7,286 bases of DNA from JABMRP01 sp964444795 (GCA_964444795.1 CAYUIQ010000341.1:1-7286); one strand, 5' to 3'; shown: positions 1 through 6,384, counted from the first letter of the stretch. Translations and numbers: made by a program. Notes: generated by a model from the letters alone, not told the origin.

Positions 1-1673
1 CCACCTGGGCCGAGTACAAGAAGTATTTCGAGAAAGACGCTGCCCTGGCCCGCCGCTTTCAGGTGGTCAAGGTCGAGGAACCGACCGAGGACGTGGCGGT
101 GCAAATGATGCGCGGCCTGGCCGGGACGCTTGAGAAGCATCACCAGGTTCGCGTTCTCGAAGAAGCGGTGGACGATGCCGTGCGCCTGTCGCACCGCTAC
201 ATTTCCGGCCGCCAGTTGCCCGACAAGTCGGTCAGCCTGTTGGATACGGCATGTGCCCGGGTCGCGCTGGGGCAATCGGCCATGCCGCCGGCGGTGGAGG
301 ACGGGCGACGACGAATCGACCAGTTGACCCTGGAGATCGAGATTCTCTCGCGCGAGAGTCTCACCGGCGGCAACCATCAAGAGAAGCTCGACGAGTTGGC
401 CCAAACCAAGCAAGAGGTCGAGCAGCAGCAGGAGGCCTTGGAAGCGAGGTGGAAACAGGAGTCCGAACTAGTCACCCAGATCCGCGATCTTCGCCGGCGT
501 CTGGAAGGTGGCGCCGAAGAAACACCGCCGGACGCCGCCGACAAGCCGGAAACCCCGCCGGAACCCCTTTCGGACGGCCAGCGAGACGAACTTCGGGGGC
601 AGTTGGAGGATCTGTCGCGCCAACTTGCCGACCTGCAGGGCGAGACGCCCCTGATGCAGGCGTGTGTCGACGGCCAGGCGATTGCCGAGGTCGTGTCCGG
701 CTGGACCGGGATTCCCGTGGGACGCATGGTCACCGACGAGATCCGCACCGTGCTGGCCTTGAAAGAGCGAATGGAAGAGCGAATCATCGGCCAGTCGCAC
801 GCCTTGGAGGCCATTGCCCAGCGGATTCGCACCTCGCGAGCCGACCTGACTGATCCGCGGCGCCCGATCGGCGTGTTTCTGTTCGTCGGTCCCAGCGGCG
901 TGGGCAAAACGGAAACGGCCATCACGCTGGCCGAGTTGCTCTACGGCGGCGATCAGAACATGACGGTGATCAACATGTCGGAGTTCAAGGAAGAGCACAA
1001 GGTGTCGCTCTTGATGGGCTCGCCTCCGGGTTACGTCGGCTACGGCGAGGGGGGCGTGTTGACCGAGGCGGTCCGCCGCAAGCCGTACAGCGTGGTCCTG
1101 CTGGACGAGATGGAAAAGGCACACCCGGGCGTGCAAGACATCTTCTACCAGGTGTTCGACAAGGGAACCCTCCGCGACGGCGAGGGGCGGGACATCGACT
1201 TCAAGAATACGGTCATCCTGATGACGTCCAACGCGGGGACCGATCTGATCATGAAGTTGTGTGCCGATCCGGAAACGTGTCCCGACGCGGCCGGTTTGGC
1301 CGAGGCGCTGCACCCGGAGTTGCTCAACACGTTCAAGCCGGCGTTCCTGGGGCGCGTGACGATGGTACCGTATTTCCCGCTGACCGACGACGTGCTGCGG
1401 AAGATCGTCGAGTTGCAGCTTGGCCTGATCGCTCGCCGGGTGAAAGAGAACCACGGAGCCGAATTTCATTACGACGCCGAGCTGGTGGCCGGTATCGCCG
1501 CCCGATGTACCGAAGTGGCCAGCGGGGCGCGCAATGTTGACCATATTCTCACCCGCACGTTGCTGCCGGAAATGTCGGCTGAATTCCTGGGCCGGATGGC
1601 CGAGGGCCAGGCGATCAGTTCGGTCGGCGTATCGCTCGACTCCGACGGGGCGTTTCAATACGAGATTCTGTAG
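1..1673 (+). CDS. tssH (clpV): T6SS sheath-recycling AAA+ ATPase ClpV/TssH, 3' part (5' end outside window)
   Basis: The reading frame is open from base 3, before the first ATG at 63, so the start lies beyond the left edge. About 556 residues are visible, and roughly 300 or more are missing compared with usual ClpV length. The first visible residues (TWAEYKKYFEKDAAL) are the late part of AAA+ domain 1. A coiled-coil middle domain follows (about bases 290-650), broken by a Pro/Glu-rich linker. The second AAA+ domain is complete: Walker A GPSGVGKT (888-911), pore loop GYVGYGEGG, Walker B VVLLDE (1092-1109), sensor-1 MTSNAG, arginine-finger region FKPAFLGR and sensor-2 region SGARNVDHIL. The ARNVDHIL and WTGIPVGRM contexts match ClpV of T6SS, and the Hcp and VgrG neighbours support ClpV over ClpB. 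In the family, this cytoplasmic hexamer extracts TssB/TssC subunits from contracted sheath. Identity is firm; only the N-terminal sheath-binding domain cannot be seen. Confidence 0.96.
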   Translation, partial: TWAEYKKYFEKDAALARRFQVVKVEEPTEDVAVQMMRGLAGTLEKHHQVRVLEEAVDDAVRLSHRYISGRQLPDKSVSLLDTACARVALGQSAMPPAVEDGRRRIDQLTLEIEILSRESLTGGNHQEKLDELAQTKQEVEQQQEALEARWKQESELVTQIRDLRRRLEGGAEETPPDAADKPETPPEPLSDGQRDELRGQLEDLSRQLADLQGETPLMQACVDGQAIAEVVSGWTGIPVGRMVTDEIRTVLALKERMEERIIGQSHALEAIAQRIRTSRADLTDPRRPIGVFLFVGPSGVGKTETAITLAELLYGGDQNMTVINMSEFKEEHKVSLLMGSPPGYVGYGEGGVLTEAVRRKPYSVVLLDEMEKAHPGVQDIFYQVFDKGTLRDGEGRDIDFKNTVILMTSNAGTDLIMKLCADPETCPDAAGLAEALHPELLNTFKPAFLGRVTMVPYFPLTDDVLRKIVELQLGLIARRVKENHGAEFHYDAELVAGIAARCTEVASGARNVDHILTRTLLPEMSAEFLGRMAEGQAISSVGVSLDSDGAFQYEIL

Positions 1674-1892
1674 AGAGGAAGAGAGAGAGACGATAAGTCT
1701 CCCGGCTCAAGCCCTTCTCCGGAGGGGGGGCAGTCACGATTGGCGACTTTTTTCACAAAAGGAGGCAACTTCCTTCCACATGGCACGAAAATCCTATTGA
1801 AGAGAGGCGGCGGCCATCCGAAACCTCCGGGCAAAACCGAGGAATCGGATGCCGATCCAACGGCTCAAGACACACGGTATTCGAGGTTTCTT

Positions 1893-1939
1893 CCGCGTCT
1901 CCGCGTAGCGGAATCCGCGGCCAACGACCATTTTTTTTT
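1893..1939 (+). promoter_or_regulatory. Nested GC-rich hairpin followed by T9 tract upstream of hcp
   Basis: An outer stem CCGCG/CGCGG (1893-1897 with 1916-1920) encloses an inner stem TCCGC/GCGGA (1900-1904 with 1908-1912) with a GTA loop. Ten bases later come nine consecutive T (1931-1939), and the hcp ribosome binding site follows directly. The gap between stem and T tract is too long for a textbook intrinsic terminator. It may instead be a leader structure, a weak attenuator that uncouples hcp from clpV, or chance in GC-rich DNA. Confidence 0.25.
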
Positions 1940-1945
1940 CCTAAG

Positions 1946-1951
1946 AAGGAG
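1946..1951 (+). promoter_or_regulatory. Ribosome binding site of hcp
   Basis: AAGGAG sits 6 nt before the ATG at 1958. It is a strong Shine-Dalgarno match, fits the high expression expected of Hcp and fixes the start codon. Confidence 0.8.
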
Positions 1952-1957
1952 CGAGTC

Positions 1958-2455
1958 ATGGCATTCGACTGCTTTTTGAAGATCGATGGTGTACCCGGCG
2001 AGAGTAGCGACGACAAGCACAAGGAATGGATTGAAATCCTCTCTTACAGCCACGGCGTGAGCCAAGCCTCCAGCGGAGCGGCTAGCAGCGGCGGCGGCCG
2101 GAGTGCCGAACGGTGTGACCATCAGGACTTTTCCGTCGTCAAGACGCTGGACAAGGCGAGCCCCAAGCTGTCTCTGTTCTGCTGCAACGGCACGCACATC
2201 AAGGAGATCAAGGTCCAGTTGTGCCGGGCCACCGGCGACAAGCAGAAGTACTTGGAATACGTCATGAACGACGTGATCGTCGGCAGTTGCCGTCCCGGCG
2301 GGTCGGCCCAGGGTGGTGAAGCGTTGCCGTTGGAGGAGGTCAGTTTCAATTACGGCAAGATCGAGTGGATCTACACCGAGACGGACCACAAGACCGGCAA
2401 GCCCAAGGGCGACGTGAAGGCCCATTGGGATCTGACGGCCAACAAGGGTGGATAA
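1958..2455 (+). CDS. hcp (tssD): T6SS inner-tube protein Hcp/TssD
   Basis: This complete 165-residue protein has the usual Hcp length. Diagnostic features are the N-terminal FDCFLKIDGVPGES, the WIEILSYSHGVSQ strand, the Ser/Gly-rich loop at about residues 37-49, DFSVVKTLDKASPKL, the LEYVMNDVIVGS segment and the C-terminal EEVSFNYGKIEWIY. In the family, Hcp forms hexameric rings that stack into the tube propelled out of the cell, and its lumen can carry and stabilise small effectors. No C-terminal toxin extension is present, so it is a structural Hcp. It contains six cysteines (residues 5, 53, 75, 76, 89, 111), which seems many for an Hcp. The start is supported by a strong ribosome binding site. 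It stands apart from both neighbours by gaps of more than 220 nt, consistent with separate control of an abundant product. Confidence 0.97.
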   Translation: MAFDCFLKIDGVPGESSDDKHKEWIEILSYSHGVSQASSGAASSGGGRSAERCDHQDFSVVKTLDKASPKLSLFCCNGTHIKEIKVQLCRATGDKQKYLEYVMNDVIVGSCRPGGSAQGGEALPLEEVSFNYGKIEWIYTETDHKTGKPKGDVKAHWDLTANKGG

Positions 2456-2497
2456 CCCCACGGTCCTGGTGGACCGATCCGGTCGCGTTGTACCCCA

Positions 2498-2533
2498 GCC
2501 ACGGGACGGGAATGTCCATGCCCGTTCCGTGGC
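2498..2533 (+). promoter_or_regulatory. 13-bp hairpin downstream of hcp
   Basis: Bases 2498-2510 pair with 2521-2533 around a 10-nt loop, with 12 Watson-Crick pairs and one G-T pair (2505 with 2526). As RNA from the + strand this is a stable GC-rich stem. The wobble becomes an A-C mismatch on the other strand, so a + strand transcript is the likely user. No T run follows, so it is not a standard intrinsic terminator. Likely roles are protecting the 3' end of hcp mRNA or lowering read-through into vgrG, which would fit the large excess of Hcp over VgrG in the machine. Confidence 0.5.
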
Positions 2534-2672
2534 AGCCGTTCGTTTCACTCGGCCGTGCCAAGACCATCACCGAGTCGGCGAGGCGGGAGCAAGCGTCTCG
2601 AAACGACCACCCGAGTAGCGATTGTCTGCCGCGACCGACCCCCGAGGTCTCGCCTCGTTTTTTGCGACTGCC

Positions 2673-2676
2673 CGGA
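2673..2676 (+). promoter_or_regulatory. Ribosome binding site that decides the vgrG start
   Basis: GGAG lies 7 nt before the ATG at 2684. The protein from there starts MPPITQEDRQIAVETPLG and leads directly into the VgrG N-terminal fold, whereas the upstream ATG at 2555 adds 43 residues with no family likeness. Confidence 0.6.
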
Positions 2677-2683
2677 GCCGACC

Positions 2684-4648
2684 ATGCCACCGATTACTCA
2701 GGAAGACCGACAGATCGCGGTTGAAACGCCGTTGGGTCCGGACGTGCTTGTGTTGACGTCGTTCTCCGGCGGCGAGGAAATATCGCAGCCGTTTCAGTTT
2801 CATCTCGAGATGGTCTCGGACGAAGATTCGATCGCCGCGAAGGACATCGTCGGCAAGAAGATTACCGTCCGCGTCCGTCTGGCCGACGGCACTTCGTTCC
2901 GCTACTTCAACGGCATGGTGAGCCGTTTTTCCGCGGGCGGTCGCCAGACCGGCCTGCGCCGCTATCAGGCGGAGATGGTGCCCTGGCTCTGGTTCCTTTC
3001 CCGCGGCGCCGATTGCCGCGTTTTCCAGAATAAATCGGTGCCCGACATCATCGAGGAGATCTTCTCGGACCTCGGCTTCTCCGACTACGAGATTTCGGAG
3101 GTCAAGGGGGAGCATCCGCCGCGAGACTACAGCGTTCAGTTTCGCGAGAGCCCGCTGGCGTTTATCTCCCGGCTCATGGAAGAAGAAGGGATCTTCTACT
3201 TCTTCAAGCACGAAGACGGCAAGCACACCCTCGTGATGGGCGATCAGAAAGGGGCCTATCAGGACTGCCCGGAGAACGAGGTCGAATACCAGTACAGTTA
3301 CGGCGGCCAAACGCCGGCCAACCGGCTCACCGGCTGGGAACACCAATACGAGTTCACGCCCGGCAAGTGGTCGCAAACCGACTACAACTTCGAGGACCAC
3401 CCGGCGCGGAGCGAACCGACGCCGGCCAACCTGCTCTTGACCAGCGCGCCGACGACGATTGATTTGGACAATATCAACAAGTTCGAGATCTACGAGTACC
3501 CGGGCGCGTACGGCGACAAGTCGACGGGCGAACGTTACGCGAAGCTTCGCATGGAAGCGGAAGAGGCGGCCCACGACGTCGTCTCCACGGGCGGCACCTG
3601 CAAGACCTTCGGTCCCGGCGGCAAGTTCACGATCACCAAGCACGATTGCGCCGAAGAAGAGGGAAAGGCCTACGCCATCACCTCGATCCAGCACTCGGCG
3701 TCCCAATCGGTCGAGGCCGAGGCGATTCGCGGCGGCGGGGCCAGCTACGAGAATTCGCTTACCTGTATTCCGGCCGATGTTATTTTTCGTCCCCGGCGCA
3801 CCACTCCCAAGCCGGTCGTTCAGGGAGTGCAGACGGCCGTGGTGACCGGACCGCCCGGCGAGGAAATCTGGCCCGACAAATTCGGCCGCGTCAAGGTGCA
3901 GTTTTTCTGGGATCGACACGGCAAGCGCGATGAGAACAGTTCCTGCTGGGTTCGCGTTTCCCAGGACTATGCCGGCAAGAACTGGGGATCGATGAACATC
4001 CCCCGCATCGGACAGGAAGTGCTGGTCGAGTTTGTCGACGGCGACCTCGACCGCCCGATCATTACGGGCCGCGTCTACAACGCCGACCAGATGCCCCCCT
4101 ACTCGCTGCCGGACAAGAAAGTGGTCAGCGGGATGATCTCCTACAGCAGCCCGGGGGGCGGCGGTTACAACGAGATCTCGATGAACGACACCAAGGACGA
4201 CGAACTGATCACCATTCACGCCCAGTTCGACATCGACACGACCATCGAAAACGATCTCCGCGAGCACGTGCTCAACGATCGAACCCGCGACGTAGCCAAC
4301 GACGAGACCATTTCCGTCGGCAGTAACCAGACGCTGGACGTGGGGGCCGATCAGGCGATTACCGTCGGCGCCGCTCAGACAATTACCGTCGGCGGTAGCC
4401 GGACGCAGGATGTCGGCAAGTCGGAATCTCTGACCGTGGGCTCTTCCCAGACTCTCGACGTTGGCACGTCGCAAGACGTTACGGTGGGTACCGCGATGTC
4501 GGTTTCCGCCGGCACCGGCATCACGCTGGAGGTGGGGCCGTCGAAGATTGAGATTACGCCCCAGGGCATCACGATCTCCGGCCCAATGGTCCAGATCCAA
4601 GGGTCGGCGCTAACGGAAGTCAAAGGGGGGTTGGTAAAGATCAACTGA
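2684..4648 (+). CDS. vgrG (tssI): T6SS spike protein VgrG/TssI
   Basis: From the preferred ATG the protein has 654 residues, a normal length for a VgrG without a toxin domain. Residues 1 to about 380 form the gp27-like base, with ISQPFQFHLEMVS near the start and the typical ESPLAFISRLMEEEGIFYFF segment. A gp5-like OB-fold follows at about 390-480: PDKFGRVKVQFFWD, CWVRVSQDYAGKNWG, IPRIGQEVLVEFVDGD and DRPIITGRVYN. The needle follows, with ten strict octads of the xxxVG type at residues 542-621 (bases 4307-4546), then a less regular tip ending in VKGGLVKIN. In the family, VgrG trimers form the spike at the front of the Hcp tube, carry effectors and bind a PAAR tip. No lysozyme, actin-crosslinking or other C-terminal effector extension is visible, so cargo should be delivered by separate proteins. 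The adaptor and PAAR genes follow closely, probably in the same transcript. Confidence 0.97.
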   Translation: MPPITQEDRQIAVETPLGPDVLVLTSFSGGEEISQPFQFHLEMVSDEDSIAAKDIVGKKITVRVRLADGTSFRYFNGMVSRFSAGGRQTGLRRYQAEMVPWLWFLSRGADCRVFQNKSVPDIIEEIFSDLGFSDYEISEVKGEHPPRDYSVQFRESPLAFISRLMEEEGIFYFFKHEDGKHTLVMGDQKGAYQDCPENEVEYQYSYGGQTPANRLTGWEHQYEFTPGKWSQTDYNFEDHPARSEPTPANLLLTSAPTTIDLDNINKFEIYEYPGAYGDKSTGERYAKLRMEAEEAAHDVVSTGGTCKTFGPGGKFTITKHDCAEEEGKAYAITSIQHSASQSVEAEAIRGGGASYENSLTCIPADVIFRPRRTTPKPVVQGVQTAVVTGPPGEEIWPDKFGRVKVQFFWDRHGKRDENSSCWVRVSQDYAGKNWGSMNIPRIGQEVLVEFVDGDLDRPIITGRVYNADQMPPYSLPDKKVVSGMISYSSPGGGGYNEISMNDTKDDELITIHAQFDIDTTIENDLREHVLNDRTRDVANDETISVGSNQTLDVGADQAITVGAAQTITVGGSRTQDVGKSESLTVGSSQTLDVGTSQDVTVGTAMSVSAGTGITLEVGPSKIEITPQGITISGPMVQIQGSALTEVKGGLVKIN

Positions 4649-4694
4649 CGGGGAGATCCTTAGCCGCCGGCGCCTGAAACACGCGAGTCAAGCA

Positions 4695-5735
4695 ATGCGA
4701 ATCGTCCTCGAAATCGCCTCCGGAACCGAGACCGGCCGAAAAGTCCAACTCGGCGCCGGCCAGCAGTTGCGCGTCGGACGGACCCACTGGGCCGATCTGG
4801 CCGTGGAAACCGACGGACACATGTCGGGCGTTCACTTCGCGCTGGAGACCGACAATGTTGCTTGCTACGTCAGCGACCAGGGAAGCAGCAACGGCACCCT
4901 GCTCAACGACGAACCCGTCGGGGAGCGAACCGTGGTGCGCGACGGCGATACGATCCTCGCCGGAGAAACCCAATTCATCCTGCATGTCGAAGGGGACAGG
5001 CCCGAGAAAACCGCCGGCGCGGGTAAATTAGGGGATTCGTCGGTAGGCTTCGCCGGACTCAAGACGGCCCTGTCGCAGGTTAAGGCGACCTACGAGATGG
5101 AAGCGTGCGACAGCGGCCTGACCGTGTGTCGCGGCGACGTCGCCGAAATCGGGCCGTCCGATCTGGCCGTCCGCCTCACCCCGCACATGCCGGCGTTTCT
5201 GATCGTCGATCTTCAGAAGCTGGACACACCGCCGGAGGACCTGGCATCGCCGGACTACTTGTTCGACTGGCTTCCCCCGGAAGCCGCGGCGGTCGCCTCG
5301 CCGGTGCTCGTCGCGCCGGAGGAGACCCCCCAGTGGCCCAAACTTGTGGCCGCCGGCTGGGGAAACGAAGCCGTGGTCACCCTGTTCTCGCGAATGGAGA
5401 AGGCGGCCCTTTTGGCCCATCTCCGCCGCGCCTTGCGAGCCAAGCCGGGACGCGAAGACGCCAGCGCCGGGATCATCGGCTTCTGTTGGCCCGGCGTCAT
5501 GGCAATGCTACTGGCCCATCAGACGGCCTGTTTCGTCGAAAAGTTGCTCCAGGGCATCGACGCGGTGCTCGTCGAACTTCCCGATTTGCCCGAAAGATGG
5601 CAGCTTTTCGGGCAAAGTTCGATTGCCGATCTGCTCGACAAAGCAGGACTGGTCCGGCAGACCGAAGAGCGGGCCCCTCAAGAAAGTAAACAACCACCGG
5701 AGGAAAGTGAGCAACCCCCTGGAGAAGGCGCGTAG
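4695..5735 (+). CDS. FHA domain-DUF4123 fusion, probable T6SS effector adaptor/chaperone
   Basis: This 346-residue protein has two parts. Residues 1-97 form an FHA (phosphothreonine-peptide binding) domain: VGR at 27-29, Ser44, His47 and SSNGT at 64-68. The usual S-R-x-H motif reads S-G-V-H here, but the key Arg29, Ser44 and Asn66 are kept. Residues of about 115-305 resemble DUF4123: a FLIVDLQKLD strand, a SPVLVAP segment, WPKLVAAGWGNEAVV (Trp214, Trp222), FSRMEKAALLAHLRRAL, and FCWPGVMAMLL from residue 263. DUF4123 proteins (the Tap-1/Tec type) bind VgrG and load specific effectors. The tail after about residue 322 is Gln/Pro/Glu-rich and probably disordered. The start at 4695 puts the FHA domain right at the N terminus, but no good Shine-Dalgarno precedes it, so translation may be coupled to vgrG 46 nt upstream. 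Other T6SS FHA proteins (Fha/TagH) act with the PpkA kinase and PppA phosphatase; a similar role here is inference. The FHA call is firm; DUF4123 is likely but weaker. Confidence 0.85.
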   Translation: MRIVLEIASGTETGRKVQLGAGQQLRVGRTHWADLAVETDGHMSGVHFALETDNVACYVSDQGSSNGTLLNDEPVGERTVVRDGDTILAGETQFILHVEGDRPEKTAGAGKLGDSSVGFAGLKTALSQVKATYEMEACDSGLTVCRGDVAEIGPSDLAVRLTPHMPAFLIVDLQKLDTPPEDLASPDYLFDWLPPEAAAVASPVLVAPEETPQWPKLVAAGWGNEAVVTLFSRMEKAALLAHLRRALRAKPGREDASAGIIGFCWPGVMAMLLAHQTACFVEKLLQGIDAVLVELPDLPERWQLFGQSSIADLLDKAGLVRQTEERAPQESKQPPEESEQPPGEGA

Positions 5736-5755
5736 AAGATGGACAAACACCAACC

Positions 5756-5759
5756 GAGG
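5756..5759 (+). promoter_or_regulatory. Ribosome binding site of the PAAR gene
   Basis: GAGG lies 8 nt before the ATG at 5768. The start gives the canonical MKPAARLGDMH beginning of a PAAR protein. Confidence 0.6.
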
Positions 5760-5767
5760 ATCGCATC

Positions 5768-6064
5768 ATGAAGCCAGCCGCCAGACTGGGCGACATGCAC
5801 GTCTGCCCGATGGTCACACCCGGTCTGCCTCCCATTCCGCACGTGGGAGGTCCGATCACCCTTGCCGCCGCGACGGTGCTCATCGGCGGACAACCCGCGG
5901 CGAGATTGGGCGACATGGCCACCTGTGTGGGACCACCTGACTCGATCGCCTTAGGGTCGGCCACGGTGCTGATCGGCGGCCAGCCGGCGGCAAGGATGGG
6001 CGACATGACTGCCCACGGCGGCTCGATCGTCGTCGGATTACCCACGGTACTTATCGGCGGATAG
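5768..6064 (+). CDS. PAAR domain spike-tip protein
   Basis: This complete 98-residue protein consists of a single PAAR fold. The signature appears three times, as PAARLGDM (residues 3-10 and 43-50) and PAARMGDM (73-80), with the accompanying TVLIGG turn at 36-41, 66-71 and 93-98. Candidate metal ligands are His11, His25, Cys53 and His83, matching the three-His one-Cys zinc site known for PAAR tips. In the family it forms a cone that binds the blunt end of the VgrG trimer needle, sharpens the spike and can carry effector extensions. None is present here, so this is a bare tip. It lies 32 nt after the adaptor gene and probably shares its transcript with vgrG. Orphan PAAR proteins can also recruit cargo non-covalently. 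Confidence 0.95.
   Translation: MKPAARLGDMHVCPMVTPGLPPIPHVGGPITLAAATVLIGGQPAARLGDMATCVGPPDSIALGSATVLIGGQPAARMGDMTAHGGSIVVGLPTVLIGG
5873..6061 (+). repeat. Internal direct repeats within the PAAR gene
   Basis: A 45-bp unit at 5873-5917 (coding TVLIGGQPAARLGDM) recurs at 5963-6007, 90 bp later, with only a few, mostly silent, differences. A shortened copy (TVLIGG) ends the gene at 6044-6061. This reflects the repeated-motif nature of the PAAR fold and may be a relic of internal duplication. Confidence 0.75.
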
Positions 6065-6239
6065 CAGAAGCCACGAGCACCCCGTGGGTCAGCCGGCGGT
6101 TCCGGAAAACGGAGAAGAAACCACGCAACCGGCGACCCCAATCACCGGATAATAGGGTATCGGCAAGAGACGAGACACGGCCCGCAGACGGTACAACCCG
6201 CAGGACCGAGACCGCCAGCCCCCGTTTTCCCCCGAGAGA

Positions 6240-6272
6240 TGCGTTGAAGAGGTAACGCAAGGCGGCTTTTTT
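6240..6272 (+). terminator. Weak terminator-like hairpin after the PAAR gene
   Basis: TGCGTT (6240-6245) and AACGCA (6254-6259) form a 6-bp stem with an 8-nt loop. A GGCGGC spacer and six T (6267-6272) follow. The stem is short and the T run starts 7 nt after it, so efficiency would be low. A longer-range pairing of CCGCC (6212-6216) with GGCGG (6261-6265) could bring a stem right up to the T run. It lies about 175 nt after the PAAR stop, where the spike operon could end. Confidence 0.25.
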
Positions 6273-6378
6273 GGACATGGCTTGCCCGGGCGTCAACACC
6301 GGCATACACTTCCCTGGGGGGGTGAACAACGACCGTCAACGTCATTACCAAACAGCTTTCGCCACAACCGTACCGAGT

Positions 6379-6384
6379 AGGAGG
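6379..6384 (+). promoter_or_regulatory. Strong ribosome binding site of the exported protein gene
   Basis: AGGAGG sits 8 nt before the ATG at 6393, the best Shine-Dalgarno in the window. It fixes the start that yields a good signal peptide. Confidence 0.8.

Larger units (their letters stand above)
1674..1957 (+). other. Non-coding leader between clpV and hcp
   Basis: This 284-nt gap has no convincing gene. It starts with a purine tract (GA repeats to about 1690), then a small stem GAGAC/GTCTC (1687-1691 with 1697-1701), a G7 run (1724-1730) that can fold back on the preceding C/T-rich arm from 1711, and a six-T run (1748-1753). A Shine-Dalgarno-like AAAGGAGG lies at 1758-1765, but the nearest ATG (1780) is 14 nt away and opens only six codons. 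The end carries a nested hairpin and a T9 tract, listed separately. The length and structure suggest that hcp has its own promoter or leader, but no clear -35/-10 pair could be identified. Confidence 0.5.
2456..2683 (+). other. Structured intergenic region between hcp and vgrG
   Basis: This 228-nt stretch contains no supported gene. The vgrG frame is open upstream to an ATG at 2555, but the encoded Arg/Pro-rich segment does not look like VgrG and the ATG at 2684 is preferred. The stretch holds small inverted repeats at 2461-2484, a strong hairpin at 2498-2533, and a weak inverted repeat ACTCGG/CCGAGT (2547-2552 with 2570-2575). Confidence 0.55.

Noticed and set aside
468..1658. 396-codon open frame on the - strand opposite clpV
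   Set aside because: It is antisense to conserved AAA+ motifs. The His/Arg/Gln-rich product has no recognisable fold.
1..1673. ClpB disaggregase instead of ClpV
   Set aside because: The WTGIPVGRM, PYFPL and GARNVDHILTRTLLPEMS patterns and the T6SS neighbours fit ClpV. ClpB would differ at the arginine-finger region and C terminus.
1740..1979. 79-codon + strand frame running from the clpV-hcp gap into hcp
   Set aside because: It has no ribosome binding site at its ATG, overlaps the hcp ribosome binding site and start, and its composition follows the T9 and G-rich tracts.
2555..2683. Upstream ATG giving vgrG 43 extra residues
   Set aside because: The added segment is Arg/Pro-rich and unlike VgrG N termini, and the ATG at 2684 has its own GGAG at good spacing.
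2567..4600. Very long open frame (677 codons) on the - strand opposite vgrG
   Set aside because: It lies entirely opposite a certain gene. Its product is low-complexity, Arg/Gly/Val/Asp-rich with no domain, as expected from GC-biased codon shadowing.
6148..6153. GATAAT as a -10 promoter box for the exported protein gene
   Set aside because: No -35-like hexamer lies at suitable spacing, and one 5-of-6 match in 328 nt is weak evidence.
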